45,673 nucleotides of DNA, taken from positions 1 to 45,673 of the forward strand of contig CAIMLG010000017.1 in assembly GCA_903842235.1 (NCBI GenBank), given 5' to 3'. The DNA comes from an uncultured Verrucomicrobia subdivision 3 bacterium (GTDB taxonomy: Bacteria > Verrucomicrobiota > Verrucomicrobiia > Limisphaerales > UBA11358). Position numbers and translations under genes: made by a program. The notes under the pieces were generated by a model, which was not told where the DNA came from, did no database searches, and saw only the letters and a list, made by a program, of their open reading frames with translations. Shown here one piece after another: positions 1 through 11,771 of the stretch (position 1 is its first letter; each line of letters begins with the position of its first letter).

Positions 1-824
1 ACCCCGAATTGATTTTGCCGGCAGAACAAAAGCAAGCCTGGCGGCAAACCCGGACGGGGGCCATCGTCGGCCGGAGCACGGCGGACCGGTTTCACTGGAA
101 AATCGGCGATAAAATTCCGATTCAATCGGCCATCTGGGCGAACGCGGACGGCAGCCGGAACTGGGGGTTTGACCTCGTGGGGATTTATGACGGCAAAGAC
201 AAGGGGGTGGACACGACGCCGCTTTTTTTCCGCTATGATTATTTTGATGAAGCGCGGCCCGCCGCCTGGGGCAAAGGCCAGGTCGGCTGGTTCACGATTC
301 GCGTGAAAGACCCAGCGCAAGCGGCGGAGGTGGCCAAGCGGGTGGATCAGGAATTTGAAAATTCCGACGCGGAAACCAAAACCGAACCGGAAGGGGCCTT
401 CATTCAAGCCTGGGCCAAACAGATCGGAAACATTGTGTTCATCGTCTCGGCGATTCTGGCCGCGGTTTTTTTCACCATGCTGATGGTGACCGGCAACACG
501 ATGGCCCAAGCCGTGCGCGAGCGCACGGGCGAGCTCGGGGTGCTCAAGGCCATCGGCTTCACCAATGCGCAGATTGCCATGCTGGTGCTGGCGGAATCCT
601 GCCTGCTGACGACGCTGGGGGGCGCTTTGGGCTTGGGCCTGGCCGGCCTCATGGTGCCGGTGCTGGCAAAACAATTGTCGGGCCTGTTGCCGCTGTTCTT
701 TTTTCCCACCCGCGACCTGCTAATGGGCGTCGGACTTAGCGTCTTGCTGGGCGTGGTCACCGGAATCATTCCCGCGCTGCAGGCGATGCGCCTGCGGGTG
801 GCGGAGGCTTTGAGGAGAATGTAA
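1..824 (+). CDS. ABC transporter permease, FtsX/MacB-like (5' partial)
   Basis: Frame open to the window edge; C-terminal FtsX signature (VRERTGELGVLKAIGFTNAQI, several TM segments, LRVAEALRRM end). Confidence 0.85.
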   Translation, partial: PELILPAEQKQAWRQTRTGAIVGRSTADRFHWKIGDKIPIQSAIWANADGSRNWGFDLVGIYDGKDKGVDTTPLFFRYDYFDEARPAAWGKGQVGWFTIRVKDPAQAAEVAKRVDQEFENSDAETKTEPEGAFIQAWAKQIGNIVFIVSAILAAVFFTMLMVTGNTMAQAVRERTGELGVLKAIGFTNAQIAMLVLAESCLLTTLGGALGLGLAGLMVPVLAKQLSGLLPLFFFPTRDLLMGVGLSVLLGVVTGIIPALQAMRLRVAEALRRM

Positions 825-826
825 TC

Positions 827-2026
827 ATGGCCGGACCCATCAACTGGTTTTCGCAGATCGCCTCGATCACAAAGTTCGGTTTGCTGAGCATGCCGCAGCG
901 GCTGGGCGCGGTGGCGGCCACGGTGATCGGCATCGCCGGCGTCGTGACGGTGCTGGTGGGCGTGCTTTCGATTGCGGCGGGTTTTCAACAGGCCATGAGC
1001 GTCTCCGGTTCGCCCGATTCGGCGATTGTGCTGCGCAGCGGCGCGGACAGCGAGATGGTCAGCGGCTTTTCCCGCGAGCAAGCCCAATTGATCGCCGAGG
1101 CGCCGGGCGTCGCGCGCAACGCCCAAGGCCCGCTGGCCTCCGCGGAATTGTTCGTGATCATTGATCTGCCCAAACGCACGACCGGCACGGATGCGAATGT
1201 GCCGTTGCGCGGCGTGGAAAGTGCCGCCCTGTCGGTGCGCGATCACCTCAAGATCGTTCAAGGCCGCATGTTTGAGTGGGGTAAGGACGAAGTCATCGTG
1301 GGCCGGGGCGCGCGGCAGGAATTTGCGGGATTGGAGGTTGGTTCAAAGATAAAAGTCGGCCGGTATGAGTGGCCGGTCGTGGGCGTTTTTTCCGCCGCCG
1401 GCGGCGTCGCGGAATCGGAAGTTTGGTCGGATGCCAAGGTGCTGCAAGCGGCGTATCATCGCGGCGATTCCTTCCAGTCCGTCTATGCCAAGCTGAATTC
1501 GCCCGGCGCGTTTCAGGAATTCAAGGAGGCGCTAACCGCGGACCCGCAACTCAACGTAAAAGTGGTCCGACAATCTGAATATTACGCCGAGCAATCGCAA
1601 AAAGTCACGCGGCTGATCACCACGCTGGGTTTTCTGATCGCCTTTTTAATGGCGACCGGCGCCGTGTTCGGCGCGCTCAACACGATGTATAGCGCCGTCT
1701 CGGCCCGGACGCGGGAAATCGCCACGCTGCGGGCGCTCGGCTTCGGCCGCGGGGCCGTGGTGGTGTCGCTCATGATTGAGTCATTGATCCTGGCGCTGAT
1801 CGGGGGCGTGATCGGCGGGGGCCTGGCATATTTCGCGTTTAACAATTATCACACCTCGACCATGAACTTCCAGAGCTTCAGCCAGATTGCGTTTGCTTTC
1901 AAAGTCACGCCGGAATTGCTGGTGCGCGGGATTGTCTGGTCGGCGCTCATTGGTTTAATCGGCGGGTTGTTCCCGGCGATTCGCGCGGCGCGCCTGCCCA
2001 TCGCCGCGGCGTTACGGGAACTCTAA
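827..2026 (+). CDS. ABC transporter permease, FtsX/MacB-like
   Basis: 399 aa; N-terminal TM, periplasmic domain, C-terminal FtsX motif (ARTREIATLRALGFGRGAVVVSLMIES; RLPIAAALREL); starts 2 nt after the preceding stop. Confidence 0.87.
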   Translation: MAGPINWFSQIASITKFGLLSMPQRLGAVAATVIGIAGVVTVLVGVLSIAAGFQQAMSVSGSPDSAIVLRSGADSEMVSGFSREQAQLIAEAPGVARNAQGPLASAELFVIIDLPKRTTGTDANVPLRGVESAALSVRDHLKIVQGRMFEWGKDEVIVGRGARQEFAGLEVGSKIKVGRYEWPVVGVFSAAGGVAESEVWSDAKVLQAAYHRGDSFQSVYAKLNSPGAFQEFKEALTADPQLNVKVVRQSEYYAEQSQKVTRLITTLGFLIAFLMATGAVFGALNTMYSAVSARTREIATLRALGFGRGAVVVSLMIESLILALIGGVIGGGLAYFAFNNYHTSTMNFQSFSQIAFAFKVTPELLVRGIVWSALIGLIGGLFPAIRAARLPIAAALREL

Positions 2027-2438
2027 CCAGCGCCAAACTACCAGAGCAGCCCCGTCCGGATTTCACCTACTGGGCGGGCAGCGGCGGCCCGCGCGCGGCC
2101 TTGGGGTCCAACGCTCGTCAACTTGGCGGCGGCATCTTCTTAATATTGCCTGGCGACTTTTCCAATCCGTTTTGACCGAAATACCTTTAACCTTTGTTTC
2201 GAAATAATTAAGTAGATACTAGGGCTGAGATATCGTTCTTTGGAGCGATAAGCTAAATAATATTGCGCCGAACGGGTGGCGTTGACAACGAGGGGGCGGC
2301 GGGCGAATCGGGCGCTTTATCACGCCAAGCGGGCGGGGCGGCGCAGTCAATGGCAGGTTATTTGGAGCCGGGATAAAAATGCGCCGACCACCATTGCGGG
2401 CGGCCGGCGCGGAGAGAACGGGATGGGTTGGCGCGGAC

Positions 2439-3485
2439 TTAATCGGCGGTGTGGCTGTGATACATGGCCACCAAACCGGCACCAATGGCCTGCGACAATT
2501 CGCCCAGCGTGGCGGGCAGAATTTTGACGACGCCCCGCTGCGGCGCCCAGAGGTAGGGCACGGCCGTTTCGCGGATGATGCGCATGTAGCGCTCGCGGAA
2601 TTCCAGCGTGGTGGCTTCATGATCCATGAGGCCGCCACCGATGATCATGATGCCCGCATCCAGCGTCATCGAGAGGTTGGCCACCATCAGGCCCATGACG
2701 CGGGCCTGGAAGTCGAAGATTTCCAAGGCCAGCGGATCGCCTTTTTGCGCGCGGGTGCGGAGCGAAAGGACTTTTTCCTTGGAGGTGGCAGTGGACTTGG
2801 CCAGTTCGTGATCGGGATGGTTTTTGATTTTTTCCGCCAACAACTGGGGCAGGCCGGAAATGGTGGTGTAAGCCTCATAGCAGCCCCAATCGCGGCCGCA
2901 ACCGCAGGAGAAGGGCTTGCCGGTCAGGCCCAGCATGTGCACGGGCGCGGCGGCATGGCCGGTTTCCAAACCGGCGAGGGTGTCGCCTTCCAGCGGCAGC
3001 CCGTCGGCGCCAACATACGCGCAGCCAAGGCCGGAGCCGGGCATGAGCATGGCCACGGTGGTCTTGGTGTTGCCCCGGGCGAGCCGCGCTTCCGCCACCC
3101 CGCCGTAGTTGCCGTCGTTGCCGACGACCAGTGGCATGGAGCGGCCGACCTTTTGTTCGAGAGCGGCCTTGTATTCCGTATAAACATCCCAGCCGGAGAA
3201 ACTGGCGGGCAGATTGGGGGTTTTGCTAAATACGCCATAGCGTTCGTAAGGTCCGGGGATGGCCAGACCGACGCCCGCCACCTGCGACCATTGCAGGTTG
3301 TTTTGCGTGAGGAAATCATTGACGCCGGCGATCCAGGAGGTCATGACAGCCGCCCGGCCGTTTTCCGTGCCGGTGGAACGCTGCAGCACTTTGTTGGAGA
3401 CCGGCTCGCCGTTTTCCCAAACGGCGCACAGTTTGGTGGTAGTCGCACCGCTGTCGGTGCCGATAAAGACTTTTTTAGTGGTCAT
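2439..3485 (-). CDS. ROK family protein (glucokinase-like sugar kinase)
   Basis: MTTKKVFIGTDSGATTTKLCAV; ROK zinc motif CGCGRDWGCYEAY; likely start at MTTKK rather than the ORF start. Confidence 0.85.
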   Translation of the reverse strand: MTTKKVFIGTDSGATTTKLCAVWENGEPVSNKVLQRSTGTENGRAAVMTSWIAGVNDFLTQNNLQWSQVAGVGLAIPGPYERYGVFSKTPNLPASFSGWDVYTEYKAALEQKVGRSMPLVVGNDGNYGGVAEARLARGNTKTTVAMLMPGSGLGCAYVGADGLPLEGDTLAGLETGHAAAPVHMLGLTGKPFSCGCGRDWGCYEAYTTISGLPQLLAEKIKNHPDHELAKSTATSKEKVLSLRTRAQKGDPLALEIFDFQARVMGLMVANLSMTLDAGIMIIGGGLMDHEATTLEFRERYMRIIRETAVPYLWAPQRGVVKILPATLGELSQAIGAGLVAMYHSHTAD

Positions 3486-3646
3486 AGAGGAACGGAAATT
3501 TGCGGACATCGCCGCCAAAGGCAAGACATTTTCCAAAAAATCGAAAGAAAATTCTGCTCCATCGCCGATCCCGGCCAACCGGCTTCAGGGCCGATTCGGT
3601 CGGCCAGCCGCCAGCAGAAGGAAAAGCATGGTGGCCAGACCGCGCT

Positions 3647-5029
<1,383 letters not shown>

Positions 5030-5057
5030 GGAATTAGCGGAATAAGTTTACGCGGAC

Positions 5058-5537
5058 TTACGTCGGGCGAATTTTGAACAACGGCTGCCCGAATTCGACC
5101 GGCTTGGCGTTTTCAACCAGAACCTGGGTAATGACGCCCTTGGCTTCGGCTTTGATTTCGTTCATCACCTTCATGGCCTCAATGATGCAAACCACCGTTT
5201 CCGGACCGACTTCAGTGCCCACTTCGACATAAGACCCCGATTCGGGCGAAGGGGAACGGTAGAAGGTGCCAATCATGGGCGACTTAATATCTACTTCTCC
5301 CGTGGCGACCGGCAACGCCGCCACCGGAGCGATGGTCGAAGCGGCGCCCACCGGCGGCAGGGCGACGGGCGACGAAATTGCTGCAATCGACTGGGAATCA
5401 TCCAATTGAGCTTGAGCTGGCCCCCCATTTAAGCCGCGCTTGAGCCGCAGCTTGGAATCTTTTTCTTCCAGTTCAAACTCCGTGATGGAGTTTTTCTTCA
5501 TCAAATCAATGATGGCCTTAATGTCTTTGAGTTCCAC
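5058..5537 (-). CDS. accB: Acetyl-CoA carboxylase biotin carboxyl carrier protein
   Basis: C-terminal biotinylation motif [14 protein letters not shown]; adjacent to accC. Confidence 0.96.
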   Translation of the reverse strand: MELKDIKAIIDLMKKNSITEFELEEKDSKLRLKRGLNGGPAQAQLDDSQSIAAISSPVALPPVGAASTIAPVAALPVATGEVDIKSPMIGTFYRSPSPESGSYVEVGTEVGPETVVCIIEAMKVMNEIKAEAKGVITQVLVENAKPVEFGQPLFKIRPT

Positions 5538-5576
5538 GTGAGTTTTCGTTAAAGTTTTTAATTTATGCGGTGATAA

Positions 5577-5609
5577 TCAAAAAAGCAGAGGCTCTTTATG
5601 ACTCTGCTT
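5577..5609 (-). terminator. Rho-independent terminator downstream of aroQ
   Basis: On the minus strand: AAGCAGAG-(11 nt)-CTCTGCTT followed by TTTT; lies between the aroQ stop and accB start. Confidence 0.65.
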
Positions 5610-5702
5610 GGTTAAAAATTAAATGATGGGGAGATTCTATTTTCTAGCACAAAAAACGTCAAGGTATTTTTATGGTTAGAAAAATGGAATAATAAAGGCG
5701 AC

Positions 5703-6140
5703 TTAGACGAAATCTTTAACGTCAACCGCTGCTTCAAGGCCTAAAATGTAAGATTTTTCTCCAAAACCGCAGATTTGCCCCCGGCAGACGGGCGCAATCA
5801 AAGATTTATGGCGAAATTCCTCCCGCGCATGGATGTTGGAAAGATGAATTTCGATCGTCGGCAGGCCGACTGCCGAAATTGCATCACGCAGAGCAACGCT
5901 GGTATGCGTGTAGGCGGCGGCATTGATGACGATGGTCTGGAATTTGCCCTTGGCTTCCTGAATCCAACTCACGAGTTCGCCTTCCTGATTCGACTGGCGA
6001 AACTCAATCTCCACATTCAATTCGGTCGCCCGCTCCCGAACGTTGGCCTCAATATCAGCCAAAGTCAGCCGACCATAAACCTCCGGCTCCCGAGTTCCGA
6101 GAAGGTTGAGATTCGGACCATTCAAAAACAAAATCTTCAT
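5703..6140 (-). CDS. aroQ: 3-dehydroquinate dehydratase type II (may also be the C-terminal part of a longer fused frame)
   Basis: [67 protein letters not shown]. Confidence 0.95.
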   Translation of the reverse strand: MKILFLNGPNLNLLGTREPEVYGRLTLADIEANVRERATELNVEIEFRQSNQEGELVSWIQEAKGKFQTIVINAAAYTHTSVALRDAISAVGLPTIEIHLSNIHAREEFRHKSLIAPVCRGQICGFGEKSYILGLEAAVDVKDFV

Positions 6141-7541
6141 GAGAGTAATGTTAGCTGGTTGGCGTTTTTTGTCGATTTCAAATGTTTTTTGCCCCACCAG
6201 AACCCCCAATAACGTAAAAGCTGTCCAAGCCAAGGCCGGAACGTAGAGACTGAATTCACCCAAACCCTGCACGAACCAACCGAGCAAACCGGCCAAAATG
6301 GCAAAACTCAGCGGATCACCCTGCCGCCAGATTTTTCGCCCGGCGAGGGTCAGCGCCAATAAAATCCACACCGTGTAAGCCAGACCGCCCGGCAGGCCGG
6401 AATCTGAAAATTGCTCCAAATAATCGTTATGCGTGAGCCGGGCCATTTCGGCATCGGGTGCCCTGAGTTGCTGGTAAGGCCGCTGGAAAGTTCCCGGTCC
6501 GGTGCCGAAACCCGGGTGAGCCGCCGTCGTTTGCACCGCCGCCCGCCAATAATCGAGCCGGGCGCTGGCACTCGTGGCACCGGCGGCGAAATAATTATGG
6601 AAACGAACGGCAAAAACGCCCAAACCGCCAAGCATTACCAACGCGATCAGCACCAGCTTGAGTTTGGCTGGCCACGGGTGGCGCAGCAAAAACAGGCTGG
6701 AGACGGCTAGGCCGATGAGCCACCCCAACTTAGAACCGCTCCAATAAAGTGCTGCGCCACCCAGAAAGAGCGTCAAGGCAAGCGCTGCAAACCGGACGAC
6801 AAACTTCATGGATTTTGTCGCGCCAAAAACCAAAACCAATGCGGCGGGCCACAGCAGGAGGATAATTCCGGCCAAGGCATTCGGATAAACCAAGGTTCCG
6901 GCGCTACGCCCTTTCTTAAACTTATCCAAAATGAACGGATTAGCCACATCCACGCTATTCGTGGTCACGATAACGTTGTCGAGCTTCATTTGGGCGACGT
7001 ATTCTGGCTGAAAATTAGTCCAGCCGCAGCGTTCGCCCTCCACGAGCATTTGATGGTTTTGGGGGAATTCAAAGAGATGCTGGTCAATCCCCCGCACCAG
7101 GCAAAAAGTAAACGCTACGAGCAAGCCGGGGAGCAGCCAGCGCCAGAGCTGGTTGCGAGCAAAGATCCAAGCGCCCAAGAAATAGCCGGCCAAACAACCG
7201 GAAAACTGCCAAAGCGTGACGGCTGTCAGGTGGGCGTCCACGGATTGCCGGGCGGCGACAAATTGCCAGCTGAGCCACACCAGCGGCAACCACCCCAGCC
7301 AAGGCGTTAGGGGCCAGACCGGTTTGGCGGGTTTCAGCAGCAGAATCCCCCAGCCTGCGAGTGGCAGGAAAAGCCAGTTGGCCCATGGTACCGGCCACGG
7401 ACCGGAGAGCCATTCGGACAGCGAAGCTGGGGCGGGGATTTGATGGTCAAGGATGACCGGGTTGCCGAATTTCAAAAGGCAGAGGCCTAAGAAAAGACCG
7501 AACGCGAGCGGGTAAAGTTTCGTCGCGGAGAAATTTCTCAT
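6141..7541 (-). CDS. O-antigen ligase/polymerase-like polytopic membrane protein; frame runs without a stop into aroQ (to 5703)
   Basis: [20 protein letters not shown] start; multiple TM segments; Wzy/WaaL-like loop [53 protein letters not shown]. Confidence 0.8.
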
Positions 7542-7545
7542 TGGG

Positions 7546-8571
7546 TTAAAGCTGCAGTTTGAGCAGGCCGACTTCGAGGGCAAGCGCCTCCTGCACGTTG
7601 GTGTGGAGGAGCCGCTGGGTCTGTTCGAGCACGGCCAGGTTGGCCTGCGCGTCCCGGGCATTGAGGCGCTGAGCCACCTCTTCGGCGCCGGCAATTTGCG
7701 GCAGATGCAGCAATTCTTCCCCGGCGGCCAGGGTATGCAGCCAGACATCGCGCAGCCACCACTGGAGCAGCAGCAAAACCTCCGCCCGCTGACGGCGGTA
7801 TTCGGCCTCAATGGCAGCGGCCAGTTCATCCTCCCATTTTTCGCGCAGCCCCTTTTCAGCCTCGGTGTGTTTTTCGAGCGGGGACCGGGCGGTCAAGGCT
7901 TCCTCCACCCCGGCGCGCAAGGTGCCGAGGTGCTGCAACAAGGAATCGAGCAACCGATAGCGGCCAAACAGGCTTTTCTGACCGGCGGCGGCGGCGGAAC
8001 TGAACTGTTGGAGCCAGATGGATTGCCCGGCGGAAAGGGTGCGGGCCGTTTCGGTGGAAAAATTCAACCGCAGGCAGCGGGATAAAATAGTTTCCAGAAT
8101 TCGCGACGGCTCGGTGGAAAGCAAAATCAGGATGGAGCGGGCAGGCGGTTCCTCCAGTGTTTTAAGAAAGGCGTTGGCGGCTTGGGTGTTCAAGCGGTCG
8201 GCCCCGACGATAACAGCAACCTTGAAGACCGCTTCCGTGGGTTTGAGCTGAATTTCGCGCATGAGCTCGCGCGTCTGATCCACGGAAATGATGCGCGACT
8301 TGGATTCCGGCCGCACCCAGTGGAGGTCGGCGTGGTTTTCCCGCTCGATCTTTTGGCAGCTCAGACAGGTATCGCAGCAGTCGGTGGCAATGCCGGACGT
8401 CCGGGTGGGATGCTGACAATTGAGGGTTTTGGCCAAGGTGCGAGCGAGCGTTTCCAGAGCTTCCAACTGGTGACCGGTAAAAAGATAGGCATGGCCCAGC
8501 CGCCCCCGGGCCAGCGAACGCTGCAGGAGCTGGACGCCTTGGGACTGATCGGGGAAATCTTTGAAAGTCAT
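7546..8571 (-). CDS. holB: DNA polymerase III delta' subunit-like
   Basis: [25 protein letters not shown] zinc motif; [34 protein letters not shown]. Confidence 0.88.
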   Translation of the reverse strand: MTFKDFPDQSQGVQLLQRSLARGRLGHAYLFTGHQLEALETLARTLAKTLNCQHPTRTSGIATDCCDTCLSCQKIERENHADLHWVRPESKSRIISVDQTRELMREIQLKPTEAVFKVAVIVGADRLNTQAANAFLKTLEEPPARSILILLSTEPSRILETILSRCLRLNFSTETARTLSAGQSIWLQQFSSAAAAGQKSLFGRYRLLDSLLQHLGTLRAGVEEALTARSPLEKHTEAEKGLREKWEDELAAAIEAEYRRQRAEVLLLLQWWLRDVWLHTLAAGEELLHLPQIAGAEEVAQRLNARDAQANLAVLEQTQRLLHTNVQEALALEVGLLKLQL

Positions 8572-8754
8572 CGTTGGACTAGCCTAAATATTTAATCATC
8601 TGCCCGCGCCGCCACGCTGGCGGCAGGCATCGAACGGCCACACGATAAGCCAAGGACAACGAGCCGTGAAGGCAATTTTGCCGGCCAACCAACTTGACCC
8701 GCGTCTGGCCGTGCGCAAACCGCCGCCGGGGTTACCGACCCGGGCACCCGGCCG

Positions 8755-11421
8755 TCAGTCTTCATCCGTCTTGGTCACGGCCCATTGGGGGTAGGGTTTG
8801 GCTCCCATCGTTGCGCGCCACAGGATGTGGTTCAGCACCTCCTCCGGGCATTGGTCGGGCTGGTCCAGCGGCAGTTGCGCGGAAACGCAAGCATCCCGAC
8901 GCAGTTGCGCGTCGGCAATCTGCTTGGGCGCGGGATTCATTTTATCCAAGGGCACTCGGTTGGTTACGGCGGTAAAGACGGTGAAGTCCGGAACATTGGT
9001 GAAACAGTTAAAGAGCGGGGTCGCGGTGGCATCCATCTGGTTCATCGGCGGCAAGCCCAGCATCAGTTCAATCGTGCGCAGCAAGCTGGTTTGATTGTAT
9101 TGCGTGCTGACCACGGCGTGGCGTTTGGTGAAGGCGCTGATGACATAGGCCGTAGTGCGGTAGCCACTGACATGATCCCAGCCGTTCTGCGGATCATCCT
9201 CGACGGCGATCAAACAGGTGTCCGCCCAATATTTGCTGCGGCTCAACGCTTCGACAATCTGGCCGAAGGCGAGATCGTTGTCGGCGACCATCGCGGCGGG
9301 CGTGGGCTTGCCGGCATCGGTGCCGCTGGTATGGTCGTTGGGCAATCCTAATACCGTCAGCGCCGGCAAATTGTCCCGTTCAGCGTATTCTTTAAGTTTA
9401 TTGTTAAAAAACGCCGCGCGCCACCCGTCGGGCACGGAAAGGTCCCAACCATTATAGCCCGGCACCATGAACGAGCCCACTGCCGCAATGTCCGGCTCGC
9501 AGGTGTATTCAATTTCGTTTGCGCCGGTGGTGAAATCGCGCCAGCACTCGGAAAACCCGATTTTCTGTTTTCGCGCCGGATTTTTCCAGCGCTTATGTCC
9601 CGTGGTGAACTCGCCGAAGTTGGCGACGGTTTGGCCATGCGCCAGCGCGTTATCCCAGAGAAAGCCGGCGGGAGAAAAGGCCAGGGCATCGCTCGTGCGC
9701 TCGCCGCCGCCGCCCGCTGGATAGCTCCGCGGCCAACCGGCAAACTCCCGTTCCACATAATCCGTGGCGATGCCGCTATCCGCCCAATTGTGGCCGTCGG
9801 CGCTCAAAATGCCGCAGCAATAGGTGTTGTCCAGCAGGGCAAATTCCCGCACCAGCTGGTGCTGATTGGGCGTCACCCGTTCGCCAAAGATGCACAAGTC
9901 CGCCGCCCCGTTGCCTTCCTTCACATCCCCGAGCACCTGGTCGTAACTGCGGTTTTCCTTGATGATATAAATGACATGCTTGAACACGCTGGGTTCGCCG
10001 GCGCGTTCCGGCACCGGGACGGGCGTCCGACCGGGGCGCGGGGGTAATTTGGCCTGGGCGAGCAACGGATACCGCAGATTGGTCAGCGCTTGTTTCGTGA
10101 ATTCCGTGAGTTTGGCTTGCGTCGGAATGGCCACCAGCGATAGCGTGCCGCAATATTGATGGGTGTTGTAGCCGCGACCGGTCGCCCCCCGCCGGCCCTT
10201 TTGCGGCTGCGTAGCAATGTCCTTGAGATTCGCCACGCACAGTTGGTCGCGCCGGCCGTCAACCACGATGGCGCCGGGAAACCAGCCCACGGGGAGCAGG
10301 CCAAGGAGCTTGGTTGCCCCCGGTTTGAATTGAAAAACCGCCACGGCGTTCTGGGTGCCATTGCAGACAAACAGTTTTCCCCCCGACCGGTCAAAGGCGA
10401 GCGCGTTCGGTTGCGCGCCGAACAAATCCCCCGGATTCAACCGCGCGCAAACCGTCTCGATCACCTGGTCATTACGCGTATCAATCACGCTCAGGGAATC
10501 ACTCCCGGCGTTCGCCGCAACAAGGAATTTTTTGTCGGGCGACAAGGCCAGCGCACACGCGTGGAGTCCGGTGAGTAATTCGCCACTCCCCGTCCCGGCG
10601 TCCGCGCCCAGATCAATCATCGTCACCGAGCCTTCGCTGGCAATGCCCCGGGCATCCACCCGAACGTGGGAACCTTCCCCGGCTGGGCCCGTCCGGCTAT
10701 TGGGATCAGGGCGACGACCAGCCCAGTTGCTGACGTAAGCTTTATTGCGGCACAGCACGACATTGAAAGGGGCCATCCCCACGTTCCACTGTCGCAAGGT
10801 TTTACCCGTCGCCGTGTCCAGTTCCAAGAGCCGGTTGGAAAGATTGCCGGCGACGTAGAGTTTTTTGCCGTCAGCGGAAACCGCGAGGCCGGTGGGAATT
10901 TCCTCGTTGCGGGTCGGAATCTGGGTGGGCGGCAGGGCCATCGAAAACAGCGGGGAAATGCTGTTGTCCCGGCTGACTTTGAACACCTTGATGTCGCCGT
11001 TGACATTCGCCAGATAAATCCGCGCGCCATCCGGCGAAAACGCCAGGCCGGTGAAACTCAACTGCGCTTGGCCATCCGGGGAGAGGATTCGCTCGGTAAT
11101 CGCCTCGGGTTCTTTCGCCTGGTCGGACGGAAATTCAACGTGCTGGATAACCTCGCCGGTCGCCGGATCGAGAGCCGCCAGTTCGTGCGTCAGCCCGGCG
11201 GTGACGAGAATTTTTCCATTCGGGCTCAACGCCAGCGCCAGCGGGCGCATCCCGGGCAGATTAATCAACGTGCCGGCCGGCGTGACGATTTGATTGGCTG
11301 GGGTTACCAGCGAACGACCGACGCGGCCGACGGGCAAAACCGTCTCCGGGAAGTCGTCCGCGAACAATTGAGTGACCGTGCCAGCCAGCGCCAGCAGCAC
11401 ACGATAATTGAGATTTTTCAT
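8755..11421 (-). CDS. Secreted YVTN beta-propeller / phosphoesterase-family (PF04185-like) protein
   Basis: Signal-like N-terminus; repeated LALSPDGK/YVAN-type propeller segments; KHVIYIIKENRSYDQVLGD phosphoesterase motif; DDPQNGWDHVSGYRTTAYVISAF. Confidence 0.85.
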   Translation of the reverse strand: MKNLNYRVLLALAGTVTQLFADDFPETVLPVGRVGRSLVTPANQIVTPAGTLINLPGMRPLALALSPNGKILVTAGLTHELAALDPATGEVIQHVEFPSDQAKEPEAITERILSPDGQAQLSFTGLAFSPDGARIYLANVNGDIKVFKVSRDNSISPLFSMALPPTQIPTRNEEIPTGLAVSADGKKLYVAGNLSNRLLELDTATGKTLRQWNVGMAPFNVVLCRNKAYVSNWAGRRPDPNSRTGPAGEGSHVRVDARGIASEGSVTMIDLGADAGTGSGELLTGLHACALALSPDKKFLVAANAGSDSLSVIDTRNDQVIETVCARLNPGDLFGAQPNALAFDRSGGKLFVCNGTQNAVAVFQFKPGATKLLGLLPVGWFPGAIVVDGRRDQLCVANLKDIATQPQKGRRGATGRGYNTHQYCGTLSLVAIPTQAKLTEFTKQALTNLRYPLLAQAKLPPRPGRTPVPVPERAGEPSVFKHVIYIIKENRSYDQVLGDVKEGNGAADLCIFGERVTPNQHQLVREFALLDNTYCCGILSADGHNWADSGIATDYVEREFAGWPRSYPAGGGGERTSDALAFSPAGFLWDNALAHGQTVANFGEFTTGHKRWKNPARKQKIGFSECWRDFTTGANEIEYTCEPDIAAVGSFMVPGYNGWDLSVPDGWRAAFFNNKLKEYAERDNLPALTVLGLPNDHTSGTDAGKPTPAAMVADNDLAFGQIVEALSRSKYWADTCLIAVEDDPQNGWDHVSGYRTTAYVISAFTKRHAVVSTQYNQTSLLRTIELMLGLPPMNQMDATATPLFNCFTNVPDFTVFTAVTNRVPLDKMNPAPKQIADAQLRRDACVSAQLPLDQPDQCPEEVLNHILWRATMGAKPYPQWAVTKTDED

Positions 11422-11615
11422 AATTTAATCATTCCCGGCGCATCACCGCCATGCCCAATGGACGCAGCTGGCGGGTCTAAAATTACGGCAAAAACCGGAG
11501 GGGGATGGGGTATTCCTTGGTCTGCGACTTACCTGAGCGATGCGGCCAGCAGGCGGATCGCTAAAACGGCGGTAACGCCCAACCCCGGAAAACCCAGGAA
11601 AACGCCAAAAAAAGA

Positions 11616-11692
11616 TGGCGGGAGTGGCGGGGCTCGAACCCGTAACCTCTGCCGTGACAGGGCAGCGCTCTAACCAATTGAGCTACACCCCC
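11616..11692 (-). tRNA. tRNA-Asp(GTC), encoded CCA
   Basis: Minus strand GGGGGTGTAGCTCAATTGGTTAGAGCGCTGCCCTGTCACGGCAGAGGTTACGGGTTCGAGCCCCGCCACTCCCGCCA; anticodon stem CTGCC/GGCAG with loop CTGTCAC; 7-bp acceptor. Confidence 0.93.
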
Positions 11693-11771
11693 GCGAAGGG
11701 GAGCGGTAAGGTAAAAAAACTTTCCGGCGGAGTCAAGTTTTGCTTCAGAAAGCGGATTCGGCAGGCGGCCC

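Noticed and set aside
404-1261. 285-aa minus-strand ORF opposite the FtsX permeases
   Set aside because: Shadow ORF, His/Arg-rich, no recognisable domain; the plus-strand genes explain the region.
8601-8629. GC-rich hairpin (GCCGCCA-CGC-TGGCGGC) between holB and the phosphoesterase gene
   Set aside because: Short stem with no T-run on either strand; not enough to call a terminator or a repeat element without other copies.
10666-11673. 335-aa plus-strand ORF opposite the phosphoesterase gene
   Set aside because: Antisense to clear beta-propeller coding sequence and runs into the tRNA-Asp; composition typical of spurious frames.
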